Positions 1 to 13,000 of a stretch of 64,000 bases of DNA are shown here, piece after piece. The notes beneath the pieces are model-generated. The model made no database searches, was not told where the DNA came from, and saw nothing but the letters and a program-made list of their open reading frames with translations. The stretch's first letter is position 1; the number at the start of each line of letters is the position of its first letter. The stretch comes from Zhengitettix transpicula. Lineage: Eukaryota > Arthropoda > Insecta > Orthoptera > Tetrigidae. A program made the translations under genes and the position numbers. The DNA is taken from NCBI GenBank assembly GCA_037074705.1, contig CM073590.1:207682746-207746745 (forward strand). The letters are read 5' to 3'.

Positions 1-1989
1 CATGTGTGCTAGGTATTAGTAGACCCTACTTCCTCTCTTCTGTTCCTTGACTTCAAGCAAGGATGAGTCATCGTTGCTGTGAGATGAATGCATTGAAGTG
101 GAATCTATTTATTATTTTATTTAAAGACGCTTCAACGACAAATGGTCATTATCGACTACACATTGGTTGACATTACAATAGAGGTTTGTCATTTAATAAA
201 CTTTTACAATGTTTTTGATATTTTGGGAAGTAGTCAGTCTCGTTGAGGCTTCCGTTCTTGATTAAATTTTCTGCATTTATTATTTTTTATGGTAATGATG
301 GTGTTACAATTTGAACATAGATGGTGGTGGCGGTGGAGGGTTCTTAGTGGTTGGGTGAAGATGGGTAATCATGGACCTGGAGATAACAATTTGGTCTTTT
401 TCATTTAAAGAAGGATTGATTTCTACTGTGTAGAAGTTAGCTGATTGTGGACAGTAGATTCTTTATTTCATCTCGTTCCACTTAGATTCCAATTGCTGGA
501 TTGTGCGTGTCACCAGATGTTCCAGTCGGTATTTATTTCGTTTGCAGTTGTGTTGGATGGATTTATCCAAAGATGTGTTGGCACTAATTAATATATCAGT
601 TTACGAGGAATATCAGTTCATCATTAATTGACTTTTATACGGAGTAGGGTTCATGAACGAATTAATTGTTCAGAGACTACTGCATTTTTATTATTCTCTG
701 ACTATAAAGATGCTTACCTATGTTTTACCGCAGTGCTGAGAATCATGAAAAGCTGTCCTTAAAATATTAATCGACGTATACTTCTTTTCTTTTCGTACCG
801 AAGTGAGATGAATTGTTCAGTCAAGTTTTAAAGAAAAATAAATTAATTCGGCAAAACTTGCGCGGCGTCCTGTACCTAGCGAAACCTAAACGCATACTCA
901 AGCAACTACTACTTTTATTAAATATCAGATTAATTTTTTCCTCGGCAACGAGGATAACATTGAAATCAGACCCGGAAGCGTGGTACAATGGGCTCAAATT
1001 GCAGCGAGGTTATTGTCGAGGGCGTTCTACTGTTAAAAAAATTTGTTGTTTCCAGTCTTTGGTACTCTTCAGTTATGACAAGCTTCTGATTGGTGAAAAT
1101 TTCGTAGAGTACTCGGGGGAAAAAAATACCAGGCAGTTATGTAGACGAGGGATTCCTAACCTTTTCTTCTACATCGACCAGCTTGACACCTTTTTCTATT
1201 CACATAATACACAAATAGCGCCACGTATCAAGTTGAGGTCGTAAAAACAAACAACTAAATAATATGAAATAGAAATATATATTAGTTTCAATTTTACTGA
1301 CATATAAATATAATATAATTTGTGCACAAAAATGTGAAACCATAATTATGTTCAGCGACCTTTATATTTAAATTATTAGTTAAAATGACATTTATTTAAA
1401 TGTAATTTTTTTATGTTTAATAAAGGGTATTGTGATCTAGTTTTCCATAGATATCATTGTCTAATTGCACAGGTCTACAAGTAAAGAACTACATAGGATT
1501 TTTATACATTTTTTTATAGATTTCAACTTGGTACAAACAATAAAACTACCTAAAAAAATTACATCTCGTCAATTTTTCTTGTTACACTCAAATTTTAGTT
1601 TGAATTTAGTGTAAAATTCACGATTAACTTAAAATTTAGAATCTTTTTATTGAAAAAAATTGTCTTAAAACTAAGATATCTCACATTAATTCTATCAAGT
1701 ACAGCTGGACTTTGTAATAAATGAAGAAAAAATGTTAATGGTTTAAGAGAGTAGTGGTAGGGCGAGGTGGCTGAAACAGTTTTATCGTTTGGATGTGGGT
1801 CGCACGATATTACAAGGTGATAGCGAATAATATATTTCTGGCGTTGTTGAGCATGTTTCGACATGTTATCTGTGGTACTAGGAAAAAATATAAACAACCT
1901 GCTGTGGGATTAGATCATGTTTCAACCAGATAAAATTCTTGAGAAAAATCAAATATCAAGAGCATCAATTGACGGTTTGTGGAGATCAA
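1..1989. other. AT-rich sequence, nothing recognised
   Basis: No gene, RNA or repeat family is recognisable here. A 143-codon plus-strand reading frame lies at 813-1244, but its product has no motif I recognise, its composition is that of the flanking AT-rich DNA, and no splice or promoter context supports it. It is most likely a chance opening. Confidence 0.5.
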
Positions 1990-2235
1990 GGTTGCAAGAT
2001 GAGCTTAAAAGTTTATTTCTTACACTCCTGTATTGAATGTTTTCCGGAAAACCTGGGAGCCTACAGCGAAGAATTGGGTGATTTTACCAAGATGTCCGTG
2101 ATATCAAGAGACGTTACCATGAAAAATGGGATGGTCAATATGTAAGCTGACTACTGTTGGACGCTCAATCGAAAAACCAGATAAGAAAATCGTAAACGAG
2201 TTTTAAGAAGCATCAGAGAGGAGAAAGAAAAGGTA
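1990..2235 (+). pseudogene. Frameshifted fragment of a repeat-associated arthropod ORF (unknown function)
   Basis: The translation from about 1990 reads GCKMSLKVYFLHSCIECFPE and continues through NLGAYSEELG. After a frameshift near 2075 it continues as FYQDVRDIKRRYHEKWDGQY, and after another near 2140 as ADYCWTLNRKT followed by a stop. Together these match, from memory, a C-terminal stretch of an uncharacterised protein found in many copies in arthropod genomes (pattern MSLKVHFLHSHLDFFPENLG, then ERFHQD, then YQGRW, then DYCWTL). At least two frameshifts in about 250 bp mark it as a dead copy. No 5' part is recognisable upstream. The molecular function of the family is not known to me; its copy number suggests that it travels with a mobile element. 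Confidence 0.72.
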
Positions 2236-4524
2236 CAAGAAAAAAGCCTATACCTAAAATTGTGTATAAATATCAGAAATAAATTTTGTTTGATTAGTTG
2301 TAAATAAATATAATATATTTAGTTCATTGTAATAAATAAGTGTTTTTATCATAAAATGGTTTTTATTTTGCAAAAAAAAACTATACGTGATGGAATTTTA
2401 CAGAAGTAATTTTTAGAATCTGCTTTCTTTAAAACTTATCCCATGCAGAGGGGAAAGCAAATTTTTTCTGTCCTGTGTTATACAATTTGCCTTTTTCTGC
2501 CTCGGAAAGGAGACTCCTAGAATAAATCATGAATTTACTAATATATTATACCAATTATTTACAATTAAAAACTGTTTTCTTACGTTAATAAAAGTTAAAC
2601 ATAAATTGTTAGAAAAAATTTCGAATATATTGTAGTATACAAATTAATATTATGAACAATCCTCCACGTTGGAGTGTCAAATTACGTAGAAAACCAAATG
2701 TTTTAATTATTATAACTTTTATAGATAAAAGGAAAATATTTATTACAAATTTAGATTTACTTTAATTTTTGTACAATATTTTTTAAAAAATGCTACAGGT
2801 TTAAATGAGACACAAAACTTCAGGGCCGCTTACTGTGTCTCTAATAAATTATATTTATTCTCAATTAGCACCAAAAGAGTTACATAAAAAAGAACTAATT
2901 AAATAACAATCACATATTATATAAAAAATTTAGATAAAACTAGAGAAATCTGACGGTAATTATATTTATATAAAAGTTTAAAATATACGGCTTCTTACAT
3001 ACCATTTTATTTAGAGGTGCTTTGGTACCGTTTTAATTGTGTACTTATCAGTTATTTTCTTTTAAAGAAGAAAATTATTAATAGGAAAAACACACTGACT
3101 ACTAGATTGTTTCACTTCACTAAATTCCGGCTCCTTTCTAAAAACTTTTCACGAACTTTACGTCGTCCTACTTATTATCACACTGCTTTCCTGTAGAAGT
3201 ACGTTAATAGCAAACGTTGAATACGGTAATTTCAGCCTTTATTGCGTATAGACTTTGCTGACTTCTGCTACTTAGTTAGTCACGAGAATTCTCGGCTGGT
3301 CTCTAAAACTAGACTCACTCGTCATGACCACACTGGTCAGGCTCCCAAAACACACTGACTGTTTCCGCCAAAGTTCTCTGTATTACACACACTTTTCCGA
3401 CAATAATTGAGTAGCAACCTTTCCAGTTTCTGCATTCTTGCGCCACGCTGACTGTTCTTTACAATGCTCTGACCTCAAAATTACGTTAACAATAATATTA
3501 AGGAAAATTATTAAATAAAACTTTCATTGCACATTGGTGATCTCGGCAATATCTGTGATATACTCATTTACGAAACGAAGTATTTCTCTTTGCGTCCACG
3601 CAAATACTGATCCAGTATGTTCCATTGTTGATATTATTGCTTAAGTAGGGCAGCAGTGGCCGGCTGAATCATGTGGGAGGAATGTGGCGAGGAGTCCGTC
3701 GATATCACGAGCCGCTGTCTGCCGATAAGAAGGTGATAAGGAAGCAAGAAAGCGACCCAGGTGGCGTGCGTGCGGGCGCGATTACTCAGCAGACTTTTAC
3801 TCTCAAATGAAAGCGATGCCGCAGACTCACGGCCAAGGCCGCCTGAGAAAGCCTCTGACAGGGGACTAATATCCGCAGCTTCATGATCTATTTGCCCCAC
3901 TTAGTAGCTGCGCCTTCGCGCAGCCAAATAACGGACGATATTGTGCTCACAACAGACACCGTCTTCAGTCATTTCCCGTACGCACCGATCTAGGCGCTTC
4001 ACCATTATTTTTATCCCGCTTGGCAGTCGTTTTTACTAATAGTGTTGGTCGCACCAAGTTGCCTCTCCTCTTGATTAGATTTCACAAGATCTGTCAACTC
4101 TTTTTAAGACGTACTCGGTCGAGCTTCGTCCGTCATATTATATTTATTTGCCAAATATTAAACGCTTTTATAATTACAATTAACTGACATAAGGCTAATT
4201 TATTTATTATTTTTTTCTGACTTATTCTAATTTCAAAATAAACTAGTTAAAAAATATAATTATACAACGTGTTATTCTTAAATTAAGACTATAAGCAGGT
4301 GTACATTGAATATGTAGAACAGAAGAAATAAAGCATGGCTTTAAAATTCTACTCAAGATTTATATACATAACTAGGTGGGTGCCCGAGTATTTCATAAGC
4401 CCGAAAAAGATTTTTATTTCTACATTAATATATTAATCAAGAAGTGATGTAACCTACCTATGCAGCGGGAATGATAATATCATCAATATTTCCAATACCA
4501 AATATAAAAGAAAATTACATTATT
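2236..4524. other. Unassigned sequence with a GC-richer island
   Basis: Mostly AT-rich with no recognisable feature. A markedly GC-richer island spans about 3640-4020 and holds an 88-codon minus-strand frame (3634-3900) without known motifs. It could be an exon, a promoter or an old repeat; the sequence alone does not decide. The last 150 bases may belong to the degraded repeat that starts at about 4525. Confidence 0.4.
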
Positions 4525-4715
4525 TATGTAACGCCCCTCCACTCCCACCCCTAAGGGTACTTCCCTACCATGCTGAAAGGGGTTATAGTTTTACACAAAA
4601 AACATGGGGAGAAACACTATCAATGTCATTGATCACGACAAACATTTATTCGACGCAAATATCGGCCGTTTTAGCATATTATGAAATTTCCAACCCCATC
4701 AAGTGTACTCGCGTT
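4525..4715 (-). repeat. Dispersed repeat family B, degraded copy
   Basis: Read on the minus strand, this segment contains AAACGGCCGATATTTGCGTC at its 5' side and a GGGGTGGGAGTGGAGGGGCG-like stretch at its 3' side. Both are present in the same order in the plus-strand copy at 27.48-27.63 kb. It is an old, diverged copy of the repeat family also found at 9.6-10.0 kb, 16.0 kb and 27.3-28.0 kb. No coding potential or terminal repeats are visible. Confidence 0.6.
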
Positions 4716-5154
4716 ACCTTTAAGTACGTAACAGTTACTCCCGGTACATTTTGTGGAATCGAATACTCCAAATAACTTGAAGGACTCAAGATACTCTTTT
4801 GAGGATTTGTTATCTGCTGTTGGTAGCGTTGTTACCTTTTGTTTACAATGTTTCAGTTAAGAAACATACCTCCGTATTTCTTTACGAATACTTAAACATA
4901 CTCCTTCTGTCTCCTCCAGTGCGTTTTCAAGATATAATTGGGCAAAAGCTGAATCTTGGTCCGTGTTTCCTTCAGCCATTTAAAAGGCAAGTTGTTTAAA
5001 AAGCGTATCTCAAGAAAATGAAAATTAGTTCCACGGATCATATAACCTTTCGTATTGTCTTTTATTATTATTATTGGATTAACCCGGATATAATTATTAT
5101 TTTTATTCAATAAAAATATTCCTTGTTTATTTCATTATTAACGTGAACTTTTTT

Positions 5155-5400
5155 TTATTAAGCAGTAACGTGTCTCTCGTGCGTGAACGTGTACTGTGAC
5201 GTCATTATATGTTCGTGCGCAGTTATTTCACTCAAAATATTTACATATTTTTTGTTAAAATTCCTAACAACTTTATATTAGGGGTTTCTCACTGCAACAG
5301 TACTTTTTTCGTGTTTTCATTAAGAATCATACCAAGGTTTGTTGTAAACTGTCCACGCTATATATAGATTATCGTACATGCATACAAACATACATCCTTT
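5155..5400 (+). repeat. Dispersed repeat family C, copy 1
   Basis: This segment aligns in order with 15150-15385. Shared landmarks are GTGTxCTGTGACGTCA, a GTGCGCAG/GCGCGCAG block, GCGTTTCTCAC or GGGTTTCTCAC, a TACCAAG..TTGTTG..AA..CTGTCCA block and a nearby ACAAAC. Identity is moderate, so both copies are old. Boundaries are approximate because no terminal repeat or target duplication is visible. Confidence 0.6.
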
Positions 5401-5469
5401 TTTGTTTTATAGTTATCAATATTTGCCTGATATTATTTAAAGAATTTGTTAATGCATAAAAATCCAATG

Positions 5470-5510
5470 TACACTTGATGAAGTCCTAATTAAGGACGAA
5501 ACGGCGTGTA
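5470..5510 (+). ncRNA. Hammerhead-ribozyme-like motif (Penelope-element type)
   Basis: In order, the sequence has TACAC (5470-5474), TTGATGA (5475-5481), stem II GTCC/GGAC (5483-5486 / 5494-5497) closing a 7-nt loop, then GAAAC (5498-5502) and GTGTA (5506-5510), which can pair with TACAC. This is the layout of short-stem-III hammerheads described from Penelope-like retroelements. The core C of CUGANGA is a T here and the expected cleavage-site H looks like G, so this copy is probably inactive. It lies just downstream of the family C repeat. Confidence 0.55.
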
Positions 5511-6387
5511 AACGCTTTTATAATTTAATTATTAATTTTATATTGTGGGCAAATATCTACGTCTAAAAGATCTTTTAATAAAAGATATCATCAATTTCTT
5601 GGTTATCAGCTCTTTTCACTTTCTTCTCTTACGATTTTCTTCTCACTGTACCTTATGAACTAATTCTATGTGCCACCTCACAAATTTCTTCAAAATTTTT
5701 TCTCTCGTACATGCACTTGGAACCTTTATAAGCGGCATAATTTTGGCCACTCATTCAATATTCTTCTTTATTACTTCATTTCTAATGGCCCTAATATTTC
5801 CTTCATCGCTGGAATGAGTGCTCTCTGAATAAAAAACTTTAATAGTTTCCTCATATTCATAATTCGTTGTTCTGAATTAATGGTTTACCCGTGGATAAGA
5901 AATTAAATGCTAGAAAAATGAAGACGCTGAATGGATACTTGAATAATCCACTCCAGATTAAAGATAGTACTCGTTTCGAGTCAAATGAAGTAACAGTAAT
6001 ACAAAATACTTCATAAGCAGTTATATAATTCTCTCTTGCTGATTTCATATTAGTGCCTGCTGAAACAAACATAATTCGAAAGCAGCACCTCCTTCTTTTC
6101 GTATATAACCGTTATTCATTTGTACCTTCCTCTAAACATCCACAGTCTTAATAATTTAAACTCAGAAATTTTTTCATGGAAAGTGGACCAAATCCATTAT
6201 CATGACCACCTAATTTTATGACTTCAGTTATTGTCTATAAACAAACCAAAATTCTTCTCTAGTACTGAATTTCCTGTATTAATATTTCCATACCTTCCTT
6301 TCTTCGGCCTCCGATATTAATAATGAGGAACTCTTTCTCTGACGATTCTCTTGTAGTGATCATGTGACGTGTTTCAGCGTAGAAAAT
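5511..6387. other. AT-rich sequence, nothing recognised
   Basis: Low-complexity AT-rich DNA with scattered short reading frames only. No repeat family or RNA motif is recognised after the hammerhead-like motif. Confidence 0.5.
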
Positions 6388-6458
6388 CAGATTAATTATT
6401 CAGTTTTCTTTTGAAGTCTGACGCCGTCCGACTTCCAAAGAAAACTGAAAAGTCAATC
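6388..6458. repeat. Near-perfect hairpin (inverted repeat)
   Basis: The left arm, starting TTCAGTTTTCTTT at 6399, and the right arm, ending AAAGAAAACTGAA at 6449, pair over 24 positions with two mismatches around a GCC loop (6423-6425). A weaker extension reaches 6388 and 6458. The very small loop is unlike a normal miRNA precursor. It is more likely the relic of a small foldback element, though a structured transcript is not excluded. Confidence 0.7.
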
Positions 6459-8533
6459 CGAAATTTCTATTAATAATTTTTATCGTTCTCTCCAACTCTT
6501 TTTAGAAAAATTCTTCGGACTGTAACGAAAGATCTTCCTAATTAGAAAAATTGATATCTGTTAGCCACAGTTCATAATTGAGGGAAGCTGGATGAAAAAG
6601 CATGAGTCTGCATTACGTCTCGATAGTTTTACAGATCTCACCATGTTATATAAACGTCAAAGAACAAAACAAAACAGATGTAACCGGAAATCAGAGCCGA
6701 GGTCTACGATGGCGGAACGTCAATTAATAGACCGAGACCTGCAGGACCTCTGCTTAAAAGAACGTTTAAGAGACAATATTCTGTACTATACGCTTCATCA
6801 GAATATTTCATTTACATCCATATTTTATTCTTCGTTCTTTGTTGTAATGTTACGACCATGAAACGTCCCGTCAACAATTCCTTTGAGTCACACACCATGT
6901 TGATTTGTGATGTCACGTTTGATATAATATATTTATCAAAGAAAAGCTGTGAAAAACTCGGATTCCCAACGTAAATGAACAAACAGTTCTATATTATTAT
7001 ATGGTCAGCAATGGCAGAATAGATTATGCTATTGTCTTATACGAGTTTTAGGCAATGTTTCCCTGCACGAAATTTTATGACAAAAATCATATACATATGA
7101 TAAAGAATTATTGAAGGTATCCACGGTTTTAAAAGTGTTCATCAATAAAGGAAACGAAAGAACGAGTGTCCGAGACAATCCGCGTATGAAGTTCCTTGAA
7201 GACAAAAAATGTACGAAACGAGTTATTAAAATAAATCTGCAAACTAGGGTTATTAGGCCAAGGTAAATTCTCCTATCAATAATTTATTTTTAATGGCAAA
7301 AAAATATATACGTCAAAGAAAATAATTTTGAAATGTAAGCAAGACAAACGAAAAAATATATGATAAAACATGGGGAGTAAGATTTTCATAGCAAACGGAG
7401 GAATGCTGAAATTGTAGGTGGTGATAAGCAGTGTCATCATCCGCAAATAGCTTGAGGGCGATGCTGTGCGGCTGGTCCAGGTCGGAGCTCGGGTTTACTG
7501 ACTCTGGATGACCTCTCCCGCATGACTGCGCGCTTTCTGGAAGACGCGAAACAAATCCACCGAACCACGATTCAGACAGGGCCATCTATCCTATAGCAGC
7601 TACTTACTGCACGCAACACTATCGCGTAGCAGAGAGTAGCTTCTAACTAGAAAGCCATATACGGGTATGCGTATGCGTAAGGAACTCGTGCTGCAAGCAC
7701 AATCACCATCATTAAGGTCATTCGTTAAATTATTAACCATAATTCTCTGTGCTACAAAATATTTTCCAAGATTATCCAGTTCATAACGTTCTGCCGGTTT
7801 ATTTTGATGATAATAGACTTTCATTACAAACCCAATTTCACATGTTAATTTGCAATTATGGATGGACTTCGTATTAAAATGATTAAAATACGAAATAGTA
7901 TGCTTAATCATATGGCAAACGAGGAAGTATGCAATGAATTAAACTAAAAATTCCCTGAGGGAACATTGTGACGCAGAAATAATTTCTCTCAGTAATACTT
8001 AACATGAATCCAGGGCAGTGACATGCATTCACATTCATTATGTTAAACTCGTTTCTATGCACATGCGTGAATAATGAGATTATTGTTTTGTGAAATCTCT
8101 TAGTCATTTAAATCAGTATTGAATGTTTGTGCTTAAAAGACGGAACGTAGTAACTTAGAAAATAAACTGGACTTTAATACATATCCCACTGGATGTTTCT
8201 TGCTTACTTTTAATTTAATGAGTGATTTATTTTAATATATATTTATAATTTGTTTTAAAGTTAGTATTTCCGTTGAGATTTATTGATATTAAAGTTTTAT
8301 ATGACTGTACATACTCTGAGAAAGACAGCATTTTGTGCAACGGAAATGCCAAGCACCAATCATAAGCATCTACGTTAACGTGAATATTTTAACATACATT
8401 ACTTATAAATCTTTCTAACTGTCGACGTTTCTCAAACAGAATATTTCTTTTGTGAGAAAAAATATTCCTACCTTAGTCTCCCTTCCGCATCCCCTTTTAC
8501 AACGTTTACAATAACCACGTGGATGACCCTCGT
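6459..8533. other. Unassigned AT-rich sequence with a small GC-richer island
   Basis: No gene or repeat family is recognised. A GC-richer patch at about 7430-7620 contains a minus-strand frame with the string LFADDDTAY, superficially like a reverse-transcriptase FADD motif. The flanking residues do not fit any RT, so I do not call it. Confidence 0.45.
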
Positions 8534-8569
8534 GTCACTGTCACTGTCACTGTCACTCGTGTCACTGAA
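8534..8569. repeat. (GTCACT)n microsatellite
   Basis: Tandem hexamer GTCACT/CACTGT units repeat about four to five times and end in a GTGTCACTG variant. It is a simple sequence repeat with no further content. Confidence 0.85.
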
Positions 8570-8583
8570 AAAATAAACATCCA

Positions 8584-8724
8584 GTATCACATTTAGGCGG
8601 AATTTCGGGTAGGTCTCTTAAACTATAACCCTGGGACCCTACTCATCCCATGACTACCTCCGCATTCACCTTTCTATCCAATCCTATGGTATTTAACGTG
8701 AATGACCATCATGTAGCCTGATTA
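8584..8724 (+). repeat. SL element, degraded 3' fragment
   Basis: This matches the 3' quarter of the SL element in order: a TTTAGGCGGAA block, GGGTAGGTCTCTTAAACTAT, CCCTGGGACCCTA, TTCACC, CCTATGGTATT and CATGTAGCCTGATTAC. Many substitutions, and loss of the A tail, mark it as an old copy. The 5' part is missing. Confidence 0.75.
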
Positions 8725-9599
8725 CAAATGATTAATTATTTCATGCTCTATTATTGTTTTTATTGACAGAGAAATTGAGCAAGAAATTTCTTCTGTGAAA
8801 TTATCACCATGTGTTCTCATCTTGCCATATCTCCTTATATCTTGAAATGAATTCCAATATCAGCCATAAATTACTATCTGTTTAATAAGACTTAATTAAT
8901 ACTTGAAAATTTCTCCTTAACGTAAAGAAAATATAATTTTTAATAAGACACTCCTGTGCCACCATAGAATTTTCTCAAACAAACGCTTTGGAGTTCCTGA
9001 CACAAAACTCTACACGCCTTTTCCTCCCTACCCCGTCTTTTTTCTTTTAACCTTCGCAGCAGTGCTTCAATCCTATAAAGTATTATCAGATTGTTTTGGC
9101 ATTACCACATAGAGAATGAGAAATATTTTAATCAAAAGTATAATTTTTATCATATAATTATTTTGAAGCAGATATTTTCCTTTCTGGGTGTAGATATTTG
9201 TTTGAAAAATGTAACAACCAAATCAAAAAATGCATTATTTAAGTATGTATATCATGTCTGCGGATGTCGTGGAGTTGTTATGGCTGGTTGGGTGAGGTGT
9301 GACGCTGAACTGCTGTGACGTCGGACGGCTTCTTGTACTTGGGATGATAGTGCAGGGATCATCAGTGGGATACTTCTTCAGCTCTTATCCTAAAGAGGAG
9401 GGTATTTACAAATGATTAATATACGAACTAATTATACAGAGTAAACAAAGCCAATTCTAAAGTAAACAACAAATGATCAACTTACCAAATTAATATGACA
9501 AAGTAGTACTACAAACAATTACAATGGATAAAACCTGAAGAAAATACGAGCACTTATCGAAATAAAAAATTAAGTGTCTAAAAGCACATGAGATTTAAA
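8725..9599. other. AT-rich sequence, nothing recognised
   Basis: No coding, RNA or repeat feature is recognised. A (TATG)n-like short run precedes the next repeat. Confidence 0.45.
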
Positions 9600-10015
9600 A
9601 TGTCTGTGTGTATTTATGTATGTATGTATTCCGCGTACAAACCACATCCGTGGTGCAAATTTCACCAAATTTCGTTAACGTGTTTTTTTGCGGCAAGGAG
9701 ACAAACACTGTGGGGGGTGGAGGAATGTATACCACCGCCAGGAACGGGGGTGGAAAGTTTTAAATATGTTAAAACAGACGATATTTTCGTCGAATAAATA
9801 TGTTTCAGGCTAAAAGAGATTCATACTTTTTCTATCGATGTTTTTTTGGGGATAATTTGAACCCCTGTCGGCAAGGGAGGGGCGAACCCTTAGGGTTTGG
9901 GGCAGCTTTACAAGAAAATAACGCGAATACAACCGATATACGAGTCAAATACGGGGTTATGGATGTCGCTGAGTTTAATTATGACAACCCGGGCAACGCC
10001 GAGTACCCAGATACT
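9600..10015 (+). repeat. Dispersed repeat family B copy
   Basis: This shares with 27.34-27.72 kb, in order, a GCGTACAAACCACATCCGTG/GCATACAAATCTACACCCGTG block, CAAATTTxACCAAATTT, AAACACTGTGGGGGG, CGATATTTTCGTCGAATAAATAT, and the 3' block GGTTATGGATGTCGCTGAGT followed by TATGACAACC. Short reading frames run through it but share no codon-level conservation with the other copy. No terminal repeats or target duplications were found. Confidence 0.75.
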
Positions 10016-13000
10016 TCTGAAGTAATTCAAGTATTATTTATTTTCCAAGTGAGATTTAAAAAAGTTCGATCGTGTGTTACCACTCAGTAACTATTTGTGG
10101 TCACCGGCACATATCACACGCGCTCGTCACCTATGTGAAGGTCGAGAATTTTATGTGGAACAATATACCCAGGTCAGTTGTCTATACATAGGCAGATCTA
10201 CATGCCGATTGGTACACGGGATACTTTTCTGGCAGTTATGGAGTAAGTGTTAAATCAAATTTGCAAGACCTTTTAATGTTATTTACGCCGAGAAATCCTT
10301 AAGTAAAACGGGAAAAAATGTTAGGAATTGAATATTTTAGTACAAACTTGCAGTTTTGTACCACTTCTGTAATTTTTAAATCTTTTCTGTTGAAAATGGC
10401 GTAGCTATTTGTATGCGTCGGACGACATTTCAGTTACTTGTACAAATAAATAAATTTTAATAGGTAAAACGTCTTCAATTTCCTTACCAAGGCCAAGGGA
10501 ATTCTCGTAAATATAGTTGTAGGTGATCCATAAATATGACTATATGCGGTTTAGTCGGGAATGATTCGTTTACTGTAGAACTAATAGAACAAAGGTCCTT
10601 ATTCATGTGAAAATAAAAAAGCCTGTCCTGCGTTTAGGTCGAATATTTAATTTTTGTAAATGTTCATGATGTAAAAACCAACCGGTTGGATAATTTCGTA
10701 AGAGTTTCTATACAATTTTTGTTAAATTGAGTTATTAGAGTTTCGCGCCGTTTTGTTAGAATTAATTGAGCGTCTTGCGTAACTAAATACTTGAAAACAA
10801 ATGTTTTGTCATATTTAAATACACTATGGTAGGAAGTACAATTTAGAAATACTTGACGTCTTCCGAATAGCAATTCTAATTCTGGAACGACGCTCTTCCT
10901 GGCCGGAAACACTCCCTTTAAAGGGTGGAAAGGAATTCTCAACCTCGTTGACACTTAGGTTGAGGAAGAGCTCAAAATATCACCCCAGAAATCGAGGAAG
11001 TCTCGGCGGTGCCGAGGGACAAGCCAACACAAGGTATACGAAACATTTCAACTTCTGAATAAGTTTGATAATACCGAATTAGAGTGACAATAATAGGTCC
11101 TTATGTTACGAGATCAGACAAAAAAGTCCAAACTCAACCAAACTGAGGTTAAAATTGTAAACGTTCAATTTAGAGAAAGGAAAATCGCAACTAACATGTG
11201 ATTAATACGGACTCAAATGTGTTATCAAGAGTGCCTTTTCCGATACCGTTAAAACGCTGACATTTATTCACGAAAAAAAAAGTTAGTAGTCCGAATCTAC
11301 GGCAGAGTTTGAGATATACGAACTCGAGGATGCGAAATGCATGATATTGATGAATTTTATTGTAACATTGTATAGAGAAAACCCAGTAAAGGAACAGAAT
11401 ATATACAAATACAATTACGAATGTGTAGGAACTACAGAAATATTCCCGAAATAAAAAATTAATGCAGTCATGAATCTGCACAGGAATTAAAGTACATAAA
11501 CTTTAGCATCAAGAAAATAGTAATGTCTCGTCACATGTGTTACAGAAATCAATGTAATTGAAGGCAGGAAAATACAAAATAATTATTTAGTTTTGTTTAT
11601 GCTGAGAATTTACAGGAGTTATAGAAATGGTAAAAAATCTAGTGTTTTTGTATAAGGAGTATCAATTTTTTTGGCCTGAAAAATAATTTAATATAATATA
11701 TTAATATGTTTTAAAATGGCCACATCAGTGAAAAATAAAAGCAAAACCTTCCAACGTTTCTTCTATTTTCTCTCGAGCTCGTCAAGTGCAACATAAATAT
11801 ATGACATTTACATTTTATTCATAACACTCGTGAGCCAAGAAAATTAAACACAATTTTGAGATATTTATAAATAACCACGAATCCAATTTACTAGTAATTA
11901 ATATCGACATTCTCTTCATTCACTTTTCATTCTTCGCTGCAGATTTAGAAAACAAAGTATGTCAATTTTAAGATAGGCCAATTACAACTATGTAATAATA
12001 ATGATTTATTTCCAATATAATTGAGTACAAGATTCTAGGATGGTCAAAGTTATATAAGGAAATTATTTACAATAAAATAGATTTAGTCTACTATTAACAT
12101 TTAAAAAACCAATATTCACTTTAAGTTGAAATATTAAGAAGAATGTTTTTGAAGTAAACATGACTAGAAATTAAATGACTTTACAAATTGAAAAACATCA
12201 TCAGTTCGTTTGAATTAGTTCACCCATTCATTCGAGTATATTCGGGTTGGCTGTCGGGTAAGCTCGGGTTAGTGCGGAAGGCATGCAACAGCTTTTTATA
12301 TTTTTTATAGCAATTAGTTGTTTTTTATACTTAAATTAATCCTTACTAGCATAAAATGGAAACCTAAACCCTTTCTAGGAAATAAATAAAACAACAACAC
12401 TCAAACTGAGGCCTGTGCAGTGCCCCAAGATTACTAGTTCATGAAGCAACGTGATGGTGGCTCAAGCACAAAACATAAATTCGAAAGGTGAAGCAGTACT
12501 CATTCCCAGAATTAACTTAGAGCCTTCAGAGACTGGATTACCGTTGATTTTAAGGCGTAGACAGTTTCGGGTATCTCAGTAAACATCTTTAAACCAAATG
12601 TAGTCTATTCGGAGATTTTGTAAATGACTTTATTGAAGGCGAAGCCTGCCGTGGTTTCAGTAAAGGTCGAATATATTTTACAGTTATCTGAAGATGACTA
12701 TATGTTATAAAATGCTGTTCAGGAGTCTAAGTGTATGGAGAAGGCTAGAATTTAGCAGAGTGCGAACGCAGCTTAGTGATGTTGGGTAACTACAATGAAG
12801 TAATTTGAGTACGCAAGAGGGTCTAGTAGTACGAATATGAAAAGTATACTAATAAATATTAAACTATATAAATAAATACATCGATCTCAGGCCACTGTTG
12901 TCAATAAAATAACATTTCAAACAAGTCTAAAAGTAATCCAACTTGCGAAATTACCCATTAAATTTGAAGCGTTCGAAGAAGACGAGGATATGAAGCCATA

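Noticed and set aside
813..1244. 143-codon plus-strand frame
   Set aside because: No recognisable domain, no supporting splice or promoter signals, and composition equal to the surrounding AT-rich DNA.
7313..7585. Minus-strand frame with LFADDDTAY, similar to the RT catalytic FADD motif
   Set aside because: No other RT landmark (upstream fingers, PQG, downstream motifs) fits in any frame around it, so the match is most likely chance.
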